NCBI RefSeq assembly: GCF_001570625.1
Contig: NZ_BBQT01000008.1
Location: forward strand, 1 to 64,000
Source of the DNA: Syntrophomonas wolfei subsp. methylbutyratica
GTDB lineage: Bacteria; Bacillota; Syntrophomonadia; Syntrophomonadales; Syntrophomonadaceae
Length of the DNA stretch: 64,000 nucleotides
Reading direction: 5' to 3'
Part shown: piece after piece, positions 54,695 through 63,972 of the stretch
Position numbering within the stretch: position 1 is the first letter of the stretch
Layout of the letters: every line of letters starts with the position of its first letter
Program-made: the position numbers and the translations under genes
Notes under the pieces: model-generated
What the model saw: only the letters and a program-made list of their open reading frames with translations
Told to the model about the DNA's origin: nothing
The model's database searches: none

Positions 54695-56935
54695 ATGCAT
54701 GAAAAACCACAATTCAAAGCGCATTTTAATATCCATATAGTAGAGGATGAAAAAGCGGTTTTTCTTCTGTCGGAGCTGGATTGCTATGTATTGCAGGGCC
54801 GGATTTATTGCCTGCTGGCGCCGCTGCTGGACGGAAAGCACGGTATTGATCAAATTATTGATCACCTGGCTGGTCAGGCTTCTATCGCTGAAATATACTA
54901 CGCCCTGGCACTTTTGGAGAAGAAAGCCTATATCACAGAAGCCGGGGGGGATTTTCCCCGGGAGCAACTGGCCTTCTGGTCGGCGCTAGGGGTTGAAACT
55001 CCTGCGCTTTTTGAAAAAGTAAAAAGCAATCCTGTCTCCGTAATATCCCTGGGCAGTGATTCCACTGGGACTTTGCTATCAATCTTGCAAGAAATGCAGC
55101 TGGAAATAGCAGCAAAAGCAGAGCTGCTGATTGTGCTGGTGGATGATTACCTGCAACCGGAACTGGAGGAATTAAACCAGAAATTTTGCCGGGAAAAACA
55201 GTCCTGGATACTGGTCAAGGCCAGGGGCAGCATTCCCTGGCTGGGTCCCCTCTTTATTCCGGGGAAAACGGCCTGCTGGCAATGCCTGGCCCAACGTTTG
55301 CAAAACAACCGGGATGTGGAAGAATATATTCGCCGGCAGCAGGAGCTTCAATCCCCGGTAAACATACCCCCGGGCACTCTACCGGCCACCCGCGGTCTGG
55401 TTTGGAACCTGCTGGCAGTGGAAGTGGCCAAGCAGTTGCTCAATGGACGGAGCCTGTTTTCCGAAAACAAGATGATTAGCCTGGATATATATAACATGAG
55501 TATAGAAAGCCATGCCCTGGTAAAAAGACCCCAGTGCCCAATCTGTGGGCAAGCGGCTGATATACATAAAGCAGCCCAGCCTCCCTTGCTGCAATCTACT
55601 CAAAAGCTATTTACCTTTGACGGGGGACACCGGAGCATTTCGCCGGAAGAAACCCTGCAAAAATATGGACATCATGTTTCCTCTATTACCGGTGTGGTGA
55701 AGTTCCTCCATAACCCGGTGGAAGATGATTCCTTCCTGAAAGTGTATCACTCCGGACATAATTGTGCCGCCAAGTATGGAAACCTGGCTTTACTGCGCGG
55801 CGGTTTGCGTTCCCAGAGTGCTGGAAAAGGTATGAGCGAGATGCAGGCCAAAGCCGGTGCCCTTTGTGAAGCCGTAGAGCGTTATTCCGGCGTATTCAGG
55901 GGGGAGGAGGCCCGGATAAGAGCCAGCTACCGGGAACTGGGGGAAGAGGCGATTCATCCTAACCGGATTATGAATTTCAGCTCTACCCAGTACCTCAACC
56001 GGGAACTTTCCAATGCCAGGGAGGGCAAGTTTAACCAGGTGCCGGAACCCTTTGACGAGAATCAGGAAATGGACTGGACAGCGGTATGGTCCCTAACTCG
56101 CGAAAAATTCCGCTACCTGCCCACGGCCTTTTGTTACTTCAGCCACCCGGAAAATAAAACGCTTTTTTCCTGTTCCAATGGCAATGCTTCCGGCAACATC
56201 CTGGAGGAAGCCATTTTACAAGGTTTTTTTGAATTGGTGGAACGCGATAGTGTGGCTATTTGGTGGTATAACCGTCTCCAGATGCCGGAAGTAGATTTGG
56301 CCAGTTTCAACGAACCCTTTATTCACGAAATGCAGCGTTATTATCGCCGGCATGATCGGGAAATCTGGGTTTTGGATTTAAGCAGCGATTTGAATATCCC
56401 GGCATTTGCCGCACTGACCCGTAAAAGCAGCGGTGCCCAGGAGGCCATCATGATGGGGTTTGGCGCTCACTTTGATGCCCGCCTGGCCCTTATACGGGCT
56501 TTAACCGAGCTCAATCAGATGATGCTTTTTGTCCTGGAACTGGAAAATGGCAAATGGGGGGAAGAAAATATTATTGATAACGCTACCCCGGAATGGCTGA
56601 AGCAAGCCACGGTGGCCAATCAGCCTTATCTGCTTCCCCATTCGGGCAAAAGCGTGCGAAAAGCCGGAGACTATAATGATTTGTCCGGGGAAGATTTCTT
56701 GAGCGATATAAAAAGCTGTCGCCAAATCATAGAGCGCAAGGGCATGGAAATGCTGGTCCTGGAGCAGACCCGGCCCGATATCGGCATAGCGGTGGTTAAG
56801 GTAATTGTACCCGGTTTAAGGCACTTCTGGAAACGCCTGGCCCCCGGTCGCCTGTATGATGTGCCGGTGGAAATGGGCTGGCTTCCGCTACCCAGGCTGG
56901 AAAGCGAAATGAATCCTATTGGGGTGTTTTTGTAA
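54695..56935 (+). CDS. Fused E1-like/YcaO cyclodehydratase (TOMM)
   Basis: 746 aa. Residues about 1-290 form a leader-binding/E1-like part with zinc cysteines (CWQCLAQRL and CPICGQ). From about residue 340 a YcaO domain carries the ATP-binding motif region (MSEMQAKAGALCEAVERYSG, EEAILQGFFELVERDSVAIW). The chain ends MNPIGVFL. It should cyclise Cys/Ser/Thr in the precursor at 51249. ATG 54695 has only a weak ribosome site. A strong GAAGGAGG lies about 50 nt upstream without a suitable start codon. Confidence 0.9.
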   Translation: MHEKPQFKAHFNIHIVEDEKAVFLLSELDCYVLQGRIYCLLAPLLDGKHGIDQIIDHLAGQASIAEIYYALALLEKKAYITEAGGDFPREQLAFWSALGVETPALFEKVKSNPVSVISLGSDSTGTLLSILQEMQLEIAAKAELLIVLVDDYLQPELEELNQKFCREKQSWILVKARGSIPWLGPLFIPGKTACWQCLAQRLQNNRDVEEYIRRQQELQSPVNIPPGTLPATRGLVWNLLAVEVAKQLLNGRSLFSENKMISLDIYNMSIESHALVKRPQCPICGQAADIHKAAQPPLLQSTQKLFTFDGGHRSISPEETLQKYGHHVSSITGVVKFLHNPVEDDSFLKVYHSGHNCAAKYGNLALLRGGLRSQSAGKGMSEMQAKAGALCEAVERYSGVFRGEEARIRASYRELGEEAIHPNRIMNFSSTQYLNRELSNAREGKFNQVPEPFDENQEMDWTAVWSLTREKFRYLPTAFCYFSHPENKTLFSCSNGNASGNILEEAILQGFFELVERDSVAIWWYNRLQMPEVDLASFNEPFIHEMQRYYRRHDREIWVLDLSSDLNIPAFAALTRKSSGAQEAIMMGFGAHFDARLALIRALTELNQMMLFVLELENGKWGEENIIDNATPEWLKQATVANQPYLLPHSGKSVRKAGDYNDLSGEDFLSDIKSCRQIIERKGMEMLVLEQTRPDIGIAVVKVIVPGLRHFWKRLAPGRLYDVPVEMGWLPLPRLESEMNPIGVFL

Positions 56936-56943
56936 GAAGAGAA

Positions 56944-56963
56944 ACGGGGAACAGGTTCCCCGT
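56944..56963 (-). terminator. Terminator of glnA
   Basis: ACGGGGAAC (56944-56952) and GTTCCCCGT (56955-56963) form a perfect stem. Reading on the minus strand a TTTCTCTTCTT stretch follows. It lies between convergent genes. Confidence 0.7.
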
Positions 56964-56989
56964 CTGGTGCTCCCTTCGGTTTTTTCAAC

Positions 56990-58423
56990 TTACAGGTCGT
57001 AATATAGCTCAAACTCCATGGGATGGGGGATTTCATTAACTTTTCGAGTTTCCCTGCGCTTTTTTTCAATCCATATCTCTATCAGCCGCCGGGGAAATAC
57101 CCCCCCAGGAAGCAGGAATTCATAATCCTTTTCCAGGGCATCCAGGGCCTCATCCAGTGAGCGGGGCAGGGATTTTATCTGAGCCTGTTTTTCCGGCGGC
57201 AGCTTATACAGGTTCATGTCATAGGGGCCAAAGCCTGCGGTCACAGGGTCAATCTTCTTTTGCACACCGTCCAGCCCGGCCATCAAGATAGCGGAGTAAG
57301 CCAGGTAGGGGTTGCAGGTGGCATCGGAAGAGCGAAATTCGAAACGCTTGTGATAGGGGCTTTTGGCGTAAGCCGGTACCCGGATTACCGCACTGCGGTT
57401 GGCGGTGGCGAAACAAACGCTTACCGGAGCTTCATAGCCCGGAATCAGGCGTTTGTAAGAATTGGTGCTGGGATTGGTAAAGGCCAGCAAAGCCGGGGCA
57501 TGCTGCAGGATACCGCCAATAAAGTTCAAGGCCAGTTGGCTCAGGTTGGAGTAGCCACTGGCATCGTAGAATAAGGGTTCTCCGTTTTTGAAAAGGTGCA
57601 TGTGTACATGCATGCCGTTGCCGGCTTCGGCAAAGATGGGCTTGGGCATGAAGGTGACGGTTTTACCTTCCTGAAAGGCCAGATTTTTAATGAGATACTT
57701 GGCCAGCATAGTTCTATCCGCCATTTCCCGCAGGGGACCAAACTCCACCTCAATTTCAATCTGTCCCGGACCACCTACTTCGTGATGATGGTATTTGACT
57801 GGAATATTGTTATCTTCCATCAACAGGCACATACGAGCTCTCAGATCGTATAGTATATCCTGCGGGGGAGCAACATGATAGCCGCCGTTTGCCGGAATTT
57901 TGTAGCCCAGGTTCTGCTTCTCATTGTCTCCGCTGTTCCACATAGCCTGCTTAGCATCTATGGTAAAACCGCTCTTTTGCGGGGAACATTCATAACTGAC
58001 ATGGTCAAAAACATGAAACTCGAATTCCGGCCCGATTCTCATCTCATCAGCAATACCGGTGGATTTCATATATTCTTCCGCTTTGGCCGCTATGCTGCGC
58101 GGGTCCTGGTCAAAACGGTAGTTGTCCGGTTGAGCTATAACAAAGATATCGCCTATCATGCTGAGGGTGGGAACCACGGTAAAAGGATCATAAACAGCGG
58201 TGCTGAGGTCGGGAATAAACACCATATCGCTATTTTCTACCGGGGCAAAACCATAATTGGAACCATCAAAACCGATGCCGTATTCTAAAATTTCCGGTTT
58301 GAAGCGGCCCAGGGGAATGCTCAGGTGGTGCCACCTTCCCAGCAGGTCTATTATCTTGAAATCAATCATTCTGATAGCTTGTTCATTGCAAAAACCCAGT
58401 GCCTCGTCAAAACTCTCAAACAC
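56990..58423 (-). CDS. glnA: Type I glutamine synthetase
   Basis: 477 aa. Family motifs: GFDGSNYGFAPVENSDM, GPEFEFHVFD, VGGPGQIEIEVEFGPL, NGMHVHMHLFKNGEPLF, NRSAVIRVPAY and FEFRSSDATCNPYLAY. The segment MNLYKLPPEK contains a Tyr where GS-I-beta enzymes are adenylylated, which is unusual for Firmicutes. GTG 58423 has an AAAGGAGG site 8 nt upstream. It makes glutamine from glutamate and ammonia. Confidence 0.93.
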   Translation of the reverse strand: MFESFDEALGFCNEQAIRMIDFKIIDLLGRWHHLSIPLGRFKPEILEYGIGFDGSNYGFAPVENSDMVFIPDLSTAVYDPFTVVPTLSMIGDIFVIAQPDNYRFDQDPRSIAAKAEEYMKSTGIADEMRIGPEFEFHVFDHVSYECSPQKSGFTIDAKQAMWNSGDNEKQNLGYKIPANGGYHVAPPQDILYDLRARMCLLMEDNNIPVKYHHHEVGGPGQIEIEVEFGPLREMADRTMLAKYLIKNLAFQEGKTVTFMPKPIFAEAGNGMHVHMHLFKNGEPLFYDASGYSNLSQLALNFIGGILQHAPALLAFTNPSTNSYKRLIPGYEAPVSVCFATANRSAVIRVPAYAKSPYHKRFEFRSSDATCNPYLAYSAILMAGLDGVQKKIDPVTAGFGPYDMNLYKLPPEKQAQIKSLPRSLDEALDALEKDYEFLLPGGVFPRRLIEIWIEKKRRETRKVNEIPHPMEFELYYDL

Positions 58424-58464
58424 TTATAAAGCCTCCTTTGCTCTATACAACAAATTCCGTGAGA

Positions 58465-58473
58465 ATTATAGCA
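58465..58473 (-). promoter_or_regulatory. glnA extended -10 promoter
   Basis: On the minus strand TGCTATAAT, an extended -10 box, lies about 40 nt before the glnA start. A -35 box is not clear. Confidence 0.5.
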
Positions 58474-58633
58474 GATAAGCCATACATAGTAAATATGAGG
58501 GTAATAGATAATCCTGGTTTTAGAAGTCTTTGCCTTGGAATAAAATTCTTCTCCAGATGGCGGTATATATACTCTTTTCGCTTAATAAAATGTATTACTC
58601 TCCGAGAAAAAAAGTTGTCAGATCATTCTGGGG

Positions 58634-59350
58634 GTGAATAAACTGAAGCGAACCCGCTTAATCATTCTTATCTTAATAGCTTTGCTATTACTGGGATTAG
58701 CTGCTTCAGCCCGCAGCATAGAAGAATACTATATAAAATCCCAACTGGATCCGCAAATCGAACTTCAAACCAGCATAAAAAATATGACCACGGTAGATAG
58801 CTACCGCTATAAGCTTACTTCATGCTTTACCGTGGCTGAACGGAAGGAGGTGATAAGCCGGGTAGAAGGAGAAAAGAGCGGCGCAAATACGCATATAAAG
58901 GGGGAGATGGTTAACACAGCTGTTGATATCTACTATATTGACCGCACTATCTACAATTACGATGCTTTTTCTAAGAAATGGCTGATAATTGAAAGTGATA
59001 CCAATAAGTCGGAGGAATTGCTCATTTCAGAACTCAATCCCCTGTCCAATTTTAGATTCAAACAGATAGCTGCGGTAGAAAAGTTAAGGTTTGAAGAGGT
59101 AGATGGTGTAGAGTGTTTGGTAGTGGGCTGCAGGCCCTCAATTGAAAGCCGGTTATTGGAAAATTTATGGAAGAGTTTTGAGTATCGCTTATGGTTGGAT
59201 TATAAGGAAAGGATGGTTAAAAAAGCGGATTTGACAGCAGTCAACAAAAAGGCCCCGGATACCAGGTTAAACTTGTTGGTAGAGTTCTCGGATTGGAATC
59301 AGAAAATTGATATTAGACCACCGGATACCAGCGGTACCAAAAAGAATTGA
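58634..59350 (+). CDS. Membrane-anchored or secreted protein, unknown
   Basis: 238 aa from GTG 58634 (weak ribosome site GGGGGTG overlapping it). N-terminal KLKRTR cluster and hydrophobic helix (about 10-25), then a mostly beta region with several charged strands. It could be a LolA/LppX-like lipid-binding fold, but there is no lipobox Cys. Function unknown. Confidence 0.6.
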   Translation: MNKLKRTRLIILILIALLLLGLAASARSIEEYYIKSQLDPQIELQTSIKNMTTVDSYRYKLTSCFTVAERKEVISRVEGEKSGANTHIKGEMVNTAVDIYYIDRTIYNYDAFSKKWLIIESDTNKSEELLISELNPLSNFRFKQIAAVEKLRFEEVDGVECLVVGCRPSIESRLLENLWKSFEYRLWLDYKERMVKKADLTAVNKKAPDTRLNLLVEFSDWNQKIDIRPPDTSGTKKN

Positions 59351-59359
59351 AGATTATCG

Positions 59360-59391
59360 GCAGGGGCTCAAGGCCCCTGCTTTTATGTTTT
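59360..59391 (+). terminator. Intrinsic terminator
   Basis: GCAGGGGC (59360-59367) pairs with GCCCCTGC (59373-59380), followed by TTTTATGTTTT. It ends the preceding gene. Confidence 0.85.
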
Positions 59392-59465
59392 CACCCCTAA
59401 ATCTCGATTTAATTGCACCTTTCCCTTCAAGTTGTTATAATCCACTTTATAGGGAGGGATTTACA

Positions 59466-60005
59466 TTGGATCTGGTAAAGGTTGAAGTTTTATTTGATCG
59501 GGAAACCCTGAAGCAAAAAGTAGCAGAAATGGGAAAACAAATCTCCCGGGATTATAAAGGGCGGGATTTGCTGGTTGTAGGAATATTAAAGGGCGCTTTT
59601 GTTTTTATGGCTGATTTAATCAGGGAAATGGAAGTTCCGGTGGAGCTTGATTTTATGGATGTTTCCAGCTACGGCATCTCAACTTCCTCTTCTGGTGAGG
59701 TGAGGATTGTCAAGGATCTGGAATATTCCATAAAAGATAGGGATGTCCTTATTGTTGAAGATATAGTTGACACTGGTTTAACTTTAAAATATATTTGCGA
59801 AATATTGAGAAATAGGAATCCGCGCAGTTTGAAGATTGCCTGTTTACTGGACAAGCCATCCCGGCGAAAAACAGATATTCATCCCGACTATGTCGGATAT
59901 ACCATTCCGGATAAATTTGTGGTGGGTTACGGTTTGGATTATGCGGAACAATACCGGCATTATCCGGCTGTATGTGTTTTAAAACCTGCAGTTTACGAAA
60001 ATTAG
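59466..60005 (+). CDS. hpt: Hypoxanthine(-guanine) phosphoribosyltransferase
   Basis: 179 aa from TTG 59466, which has AGGGAGGG 7 nt upstream. PRPP-binding motif VLIVEDIVDTGLTL and KGAFVFMADLIRE are clear. Purine salvage, converting hypoxanthine and guanine to nucleotides. The longer upstream frame passes through the terminator and is not used. It is followed by guaA with an 10-nt gap. Confidence 0.92.
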   Translation: MDLVKVEVLFDRETLKQKVAEMGKQISRDYKGRDLLVVGILKGAFVFMADLIREMEVPVELDFMDVSSYGISTSSSGEVRIVKDLEYSIKDRDVLIVEDIVDTGLTLKYICEILRNRNPRSLKIACLLDKPSRRKTDIHPDYVGYTIPDKFVVGYGLDYAEQYRHYPAVCVLKPAVYEN

Positions 60006-60015
60006 AGGTGGATAA

Positions 60016-61548
60016 ATGAAGAAAGAAACGGTTGTGGTCCTGGATTTTGGAGGACAGTATAACCAACTAATTGCCCGCCGGGTTCGAGAGCTATCAGTTT
60101 ATAGCGAAATGCTTCCTTATGATACTGGCTACGAAGAAATAGTGGCTAAAGAACCTCAGGCAATAATATTAACCGGAAGTCCGGCCAGTGTTCACGGGGG
60201 TGAGGCTCCTCATTGCGACCCCCGGGTTTTTTCTCTGGGTATTCCCGTTCTGGGCATTTGTTACGGTATGCAGTTAATGGCCGAGCAAATGGGCGGGAAG
60301 GTTCAACCTTCTTCCTTGCGGGAATATGGCCGTGCAGTTTTACAGCTCACGGGGGAGGACGAAATATTTAAAGGTCTTCCTGATCAAATGCAGGTATGGA
60401 TGAGCCATGGGGATACTATTATTAGCGTGCCCGAAGGTTTTAGAATAACGGCAAGTACAGCTAATTGTCCGATAGCAGCTATCAGTTGCCCACAGCTCCA
60501 GCTCTACGGGGTGCAGTTTCATCCCGAGGTAAGACACAGTACCTATGGTATGGATATATTAAAAAAATTCTTGTTTGAGATTTGTGGTCTTCGAGGAGAT
60601 TGGGATCTTAGTGATTTTATTAGTGAAGCCATTGCGGAGGTCAAAAACAAAGTAGGAAATAAACGAGTTCTTTGCGCCTTGAGCGGCGGGGTAGATTCTT
60701 CCGTGGCGGCCACCCTGGTGCACCAGGCAGTGGGGGAGCAGCTGATCTGTGTTTTTGTGGATAATGGCCTCTTAAGAAAAGGAGAAGCCCGCCAGGTAAT
60801 TGATACTTTTGCTAAAGAAATGAAGATGAACCTGGTTTTTGTAGATGCGGGAGAAAGATTTCTGGCCAAACTGACTGGAATTACCGAGCCGGAGAGGAAA
60901 CGCAAGATTATCGGAGAGGAATTTATCCGCATATTTGAGGAAGAGAAAGCCAAACTGGGAGAAATAGACTACCTGGTTCAGGGAACCATTTATCCGGACA
61001 TTGTGGAAAGCGGAACCAGCACTGCGCAGACCATCAAAAGTCACCATAATGTGGGGGGATTGCCGGAGGATATGGATTTCCAGCTAATTGAACCCCTGCG
61101 CTTGCTCTTTAAAGACGAAGTCCGCCTGGTGGGAGAAAGGTTGGGCATCCCTGCGGAGATTCTATGGCGCCAGCCGTTTCCCGGGCCCGGTCTGGGGGTA
61201 AGGGTGCTGGAGGAAGTTACTTTTGAAAAACTGGGAATATTGCGGGAAGCCGATGCGATTGTCCGCGATGAAATAAAAAAGGCCGGTCTGGAAAGGGAAA
61301 TCTGGCAGGCATTTGCCGTTCTGCCCCCGGTAAGGAGTGTAGGTGTAATGGGTGATGCTCGTACCTATGCCTATCCCATAATTATTCGCGCTGTAATCAG
61401 CGAAGATGCTATGACGGCGGAAGTGGCTAAACTCCCCTGGGAACTCCTGGATATTATGGCGCGCCGTATCGTTAACGAAGTGGCCGGTGTCAACCGGGTG
61501 GCCTATGACATCACTTCCAAGCCTCCCGGAACCATTGAATGGGAATAG
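60016..61548 (+). CDS. guaA: GMP synthase (glutamine-hydrolysing)
   Basis: 510 aa. Glutamine amidotransferase at the N-terminus (catalytic Cys in [12 protein letters not shown], His/Glu in QFHPEV), then the ATP-pyrophosphatase loop [11 protein letters not shown] and a dimerisation domain ending KPPGTIEWE. Converts XMP to GMP. Linked to hpt. Confidence 0.95.
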   Translation: MKKETVVVLDFGGQYNQLIARRVRELSVYSEMLPYDTGYEEIVAKEPQAIILTGSPASVHGGEAPHCDPRVFSLGIPVLGICYGMQLMAEQMGGKVQPSSLREYGRAVLQLTGEDEIFKGLPDQMQVWMSHGDTIISVPEGFRITASTANCPIAAISCPQLQLYGVQFHPEVRHSTYGMDILKKFLFEICGLRGDWDLSDFISEAIAEVKNKVGNKRVLCALSGGVDSSVAATLVHQAVGEQLICVFVDNGLLRKGEARQVIDTFAKEMKMNLVFVDAGERFLAKLTGITEPERKRKIIGEEFIRIFEEEKAKLGEIDYLVQGTIYPDIVESGTSTAQTIKSHHNVGGLPEDMDFQLIEPLRLLFKDEVRLVGERLGIPAEILWRQPFPGPGLGVRVLEEVTFEKLGILREADAIVRDEIKKAGLEREIWQAFAVLPPVRSVGVMGDARTYAYPIIIRAVISEDAMTAEVAKLPWELLDIMARRIVNEVAGVNRVAYDITSKPPGTIEWE

Positions 61549-61558
61549 ACGCCAAAAT

Positions 61559-61594
61559 GCCTCTGAACCCGGTGAAATAAAGGGTTTCAGAGGC
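61559..61594 (+). terminator. Hairpin after guaA
   Basis: GCCTCTGAACCC (61559-61570) pairs with GGGTTTCAGAGGC (61582-61594) with one bulge. No T-run follows, so termination is only likely by position. Confidence 0.5.
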
Positions 61595-61776
61595 CTAAGA
61601 CATGCCCGAGGCAATCGAAAAGCAGAGCGGAAGCCAAGGGAATCAGTCAGGAACAGGCAGCAATCAGCAGCCTGAAATAAGTAGTAACGAAGATACTTGT
61701 TTCCTGTTGTCATATGTTTCGTATCTTCGGCTTCGAATTCTCCCGATTAAAGAACAGTCCCTTTTTATTGTGATGA

Positions 61777-62232
61777 TTACCAGACTTCGGGAAAAGCAGT
61801 GTTAGTATAAAGTGCCTCCATTCGAGCCTTATGTCCTTCCTCCATTTTAGCCAACTCGGAAAGGATTTTTTGTTTTTCCGGATCGGCAGAAAGAGCGGCC
61901 AAAGAAGAATAAGTTTTCATCGCTTCTTCCTCTTTTTTCATAGCCAGGGCAATGGCATCCACCGGTTTTAATTCCAATGATAGGCGAGGCAATTCTACCG
62001 TTTCTGATACTTTATAATTGCTAGCTCCAGTAAAAGAGAAACTTTTAATATCGTGTCTTAAGATCTGTTCCAGCAAAGTACGATGTCCTAATTCTTCTTG
62101 GGCAAATTCTTGATAAATCTTTTTTACTGAGGTATCTGTTATTTTTTCAGACACATCACGGTAGAACTCGTAAGCTTCCGTCTCGGCCTCTATGGCCAGT
62201 TTCATTATCCTTTCAAATTCACTCGGATTCAT
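61777..62232 (-). CDS. Ferritin-like (rubrerythrin-type) diiron protein
   Basis: 151 aa. Two four-helix halves with the expected iron ligands: ETEAYEFYRD and EELGHR in the first, EEEAMKTYSSL and EEGHKAR in the second. No rubredoxin domain. It may detoxify peroxide or store iron in this anaerobe. GAGGAAAAATAG precedes ATG 62232. Confidence 0.85.
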   Translation of the reverse strand: MNPSEFERIMKLAIEAETEAYEFYRDVSEKITDTSVKKIYQEFAQEELGHRTLLEQILRHDIKSFSFTGASNYKVSETVELPRLSLELKPVDAIALAMKKEEEAMKTYSSLAALSADPEKQKILSELAKMEEGHKARMEALYTNTAFPEVW

Positions 62233-62472
62233 CTATTTTTCCTCCTCACATTAGATTCGTTTTTTAAGCTGCCATTTTGTATTATTAGCAAAATCATAAA
62301 ATTTTAAATATTTACAACTAGCTAGTTGTAAATCATAAAGGGTTTTATAGATGAGTGGCTTGCCTGTTCTTTAAATGCATGCAAATATAGCATGTTGCTT
62401 GAGTTATGCGCTCTTTGCTATGAATGAATTCTGGCACCCTGGGCAAAAATGGTAAAACAAGGGGGTGTTAGA

Positions 62473-62649
62473 TTGGAAGAATATATTAAACAACTGGCGG
62501 CAAGACTGGCCAGCGAGCTGGAGGAATTGGAACAGGGAAGCGGGTTCGCGCATTTCCTGGCAGCTCCGGACAGCGAAGTGAGAGAAGAGGCCCGGGAATT
62601 AAAGGAACAGATTAGAAATCTCAGAGCTAAATTGCAGGGAATACTTTAG
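62473..62649 (+). CDS. Small coiled-coil protein
   Basis: 58 aa from TTG 62473, with AAGGGGGTG 5 nt upstream; ATG 62449 would give 66 aa but has no ribosome site. Nearly all helical, Glu/Leu-rich with heptad-like spacing (ELEELEQ, EEARELKEQIRNLRAK). Function unknown. Confidence 0.55.
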   Translation: MEEYIKQLAARLASELEELEQGSGFAHFLAAPDSEVREEARELKEQIRNLRAKLQGIL

Positions 62650-62710
62650 GGACCCAAAGGGAGGTTTTGCTCTAAGACATAGAGTATTCCTGGTTGAATC
62701 CTTCCTGGAT

Positions 62711-62719
62711 TGCTATAAT
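62711..62719 (+). promoter_or_regulatory. Extended -10 promoter of the lipase gene
   Basis: TGCTATAAT at 62711-62719, about 25 nt before the ATG. No good -35 at 17 nt, but an extended -10 can act without one. Confidence 0.5.
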
Positions 62720-62742
62720 AGAGCAATGGAAGGAGAGGTAGA

Positions 62743-63954
62743 ATGCTTGATATTTTGAGCGCTATGGCTCTGGGAGATTACCTGAGCCGGGGTCTGGGTC
62801 AAATAGGTTTAGAGTTTTGGCAGAGTGTATCCCACGATATTTTTTTAAATGTGGGAATGGAGTATAAAAACAGCAACCGTTTCTGGGAACGGGTTGAGTG
62901 CCGAGAAGTGGAAAGCCTGGCCGGCAAAGAACAACACTTTTGTGAAAATAACCGTCAGCTGGATAAAGATATCATCGCGCATTTTGGCAGCGCCACACCT
63001 GACGCCAAAAATTACCTGCTACATTACGCAGTCGGCTGGGATAGCAACAGAAACGCGGTTCCCTTGCTTTTGCTTCATGGGGCTGGATTGGATGCCACCT
63101 CTTTTTGCGATGTATTTGCTTTGGGATATACCGGTTTGCAACAACAGTTGGTTGAGCTTGGTTACAGGGTATTTGCCCTCAGCTTTTCCCATCCTCATGG
63201 GGATAATTATTACCAGGCGCTACAACTAGCTGATGCTATTTCCCGGGTGCGAGAATTGACCGGTGCTCCCCAGGTGGATGTATTGGCTCACAGTAAAGGG
63301 GGCCTGGCTGCCTGGATATATTTGTCCGGATTGGCTTCAACTCCATACAGTGGTGAGGTAAGACGATACATAATGCTGGGAACACCCAACGGAGGAACCG
63401 ACTTTGCCTTTCGCAATCCCCTGTTTAATTACCTTATTTATATTTCCGGCTCCAATGGGGTTATGGCCTGGGATCAAGTACTTTCCCTGGGGAGCCTGGT
63501 GGATTGCAGCAAGCAGGCTATTTATCATGATGGCTGTTTTCCGGGACAGAGCCAGATGCTTGCTCGCTGGGATGAGAAATTCGCTTTAGATCCGCTGCAG
63601 CAAGATTGGTGGTCTACCTATTATGGTGGGTCTGGACTAATCAGTCATTCCCGGGGGATTGAGGCGGCTATACAGGACGGAGGCTCTTGTATGCAAAAGC
63701 TTAACCGGCATGGCCTGCCTCCAGAGATTGAGCTTGCTGTTCTGGCTGGCGATAAACATTTCCTTAATTGTTTACCGGGGGAATGCAGCGCTCCCAGTGA
63801 TGGACTGGTTCTGGTGGATAGTGTTCTTTATACAGATGGTTTAATGAGGGAAGGTGCTCATCTCCTGGAAAAGACCGTTCTCCCGCTAAACCACCTGGAA
63901 CTTCTTTTTGCCCGCCGGGCAGGCCGTTGGGTGGATCGGCAATTACGGGATTAA
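62743..63954 (+). CDS. Alpha/beta hydrolase, lipase-like
   Basis: 403 aa. The oxyanion region LLLLHGAGLDATSFCDVF and the nucleophile elbow LAHSKGGLAAWIY are visible. GTPNGGTDFAF follows as in class 2 lipases. No signal peptide is obvious, so it may be cytoplasmic. AAGGAGAGG precedes ATG 62743. Substrate unknown. Confidence 0.82.
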   Translation: MLDILSAMALGDYLSRGLGQIGLEFWQSVSHDIFLNVGMEYKNSNRFWERVECREVESLAGKEQHFCENNRQLDKDIIAHFGSATPDAKNYLLHYAVGWDSNRNAVPLLLLHGAGLDATSFCDVFALGYTGLQQQLVELGYRVFALSFSHPHGDNYYQALQLADAISRVRELTGAPQVDVLAHSKGGLAAWIYLSGLASTPYSGEVRRYIMLGTPNGGTDFAFRNPLFNYLIYISGSNGVMAWDQVLSLGSLVDCSKQAIYHDGCFPGQSQMLARWDEKFALDPLQQDWWSTYYGGSGLISHSRGIEAAIQDGGSCMQKLNRHGLPPEIELAVLAGDKHFLNCLPGECSAPSDGLVLVDSVLYTDGLMREGAHLLEKTVLPLNHLELLFARRAGRWVDRQLRD

Positions 63955-63972
63955 AGCAGGGAAGGGAGCAAG

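Noticed and set aside
59307..59465. N-terminal extension of hpt
   Set aside because: It overlaps the previous gene and its terminator. TTG 59466 has a well-spaced ribosome site and matches family length.
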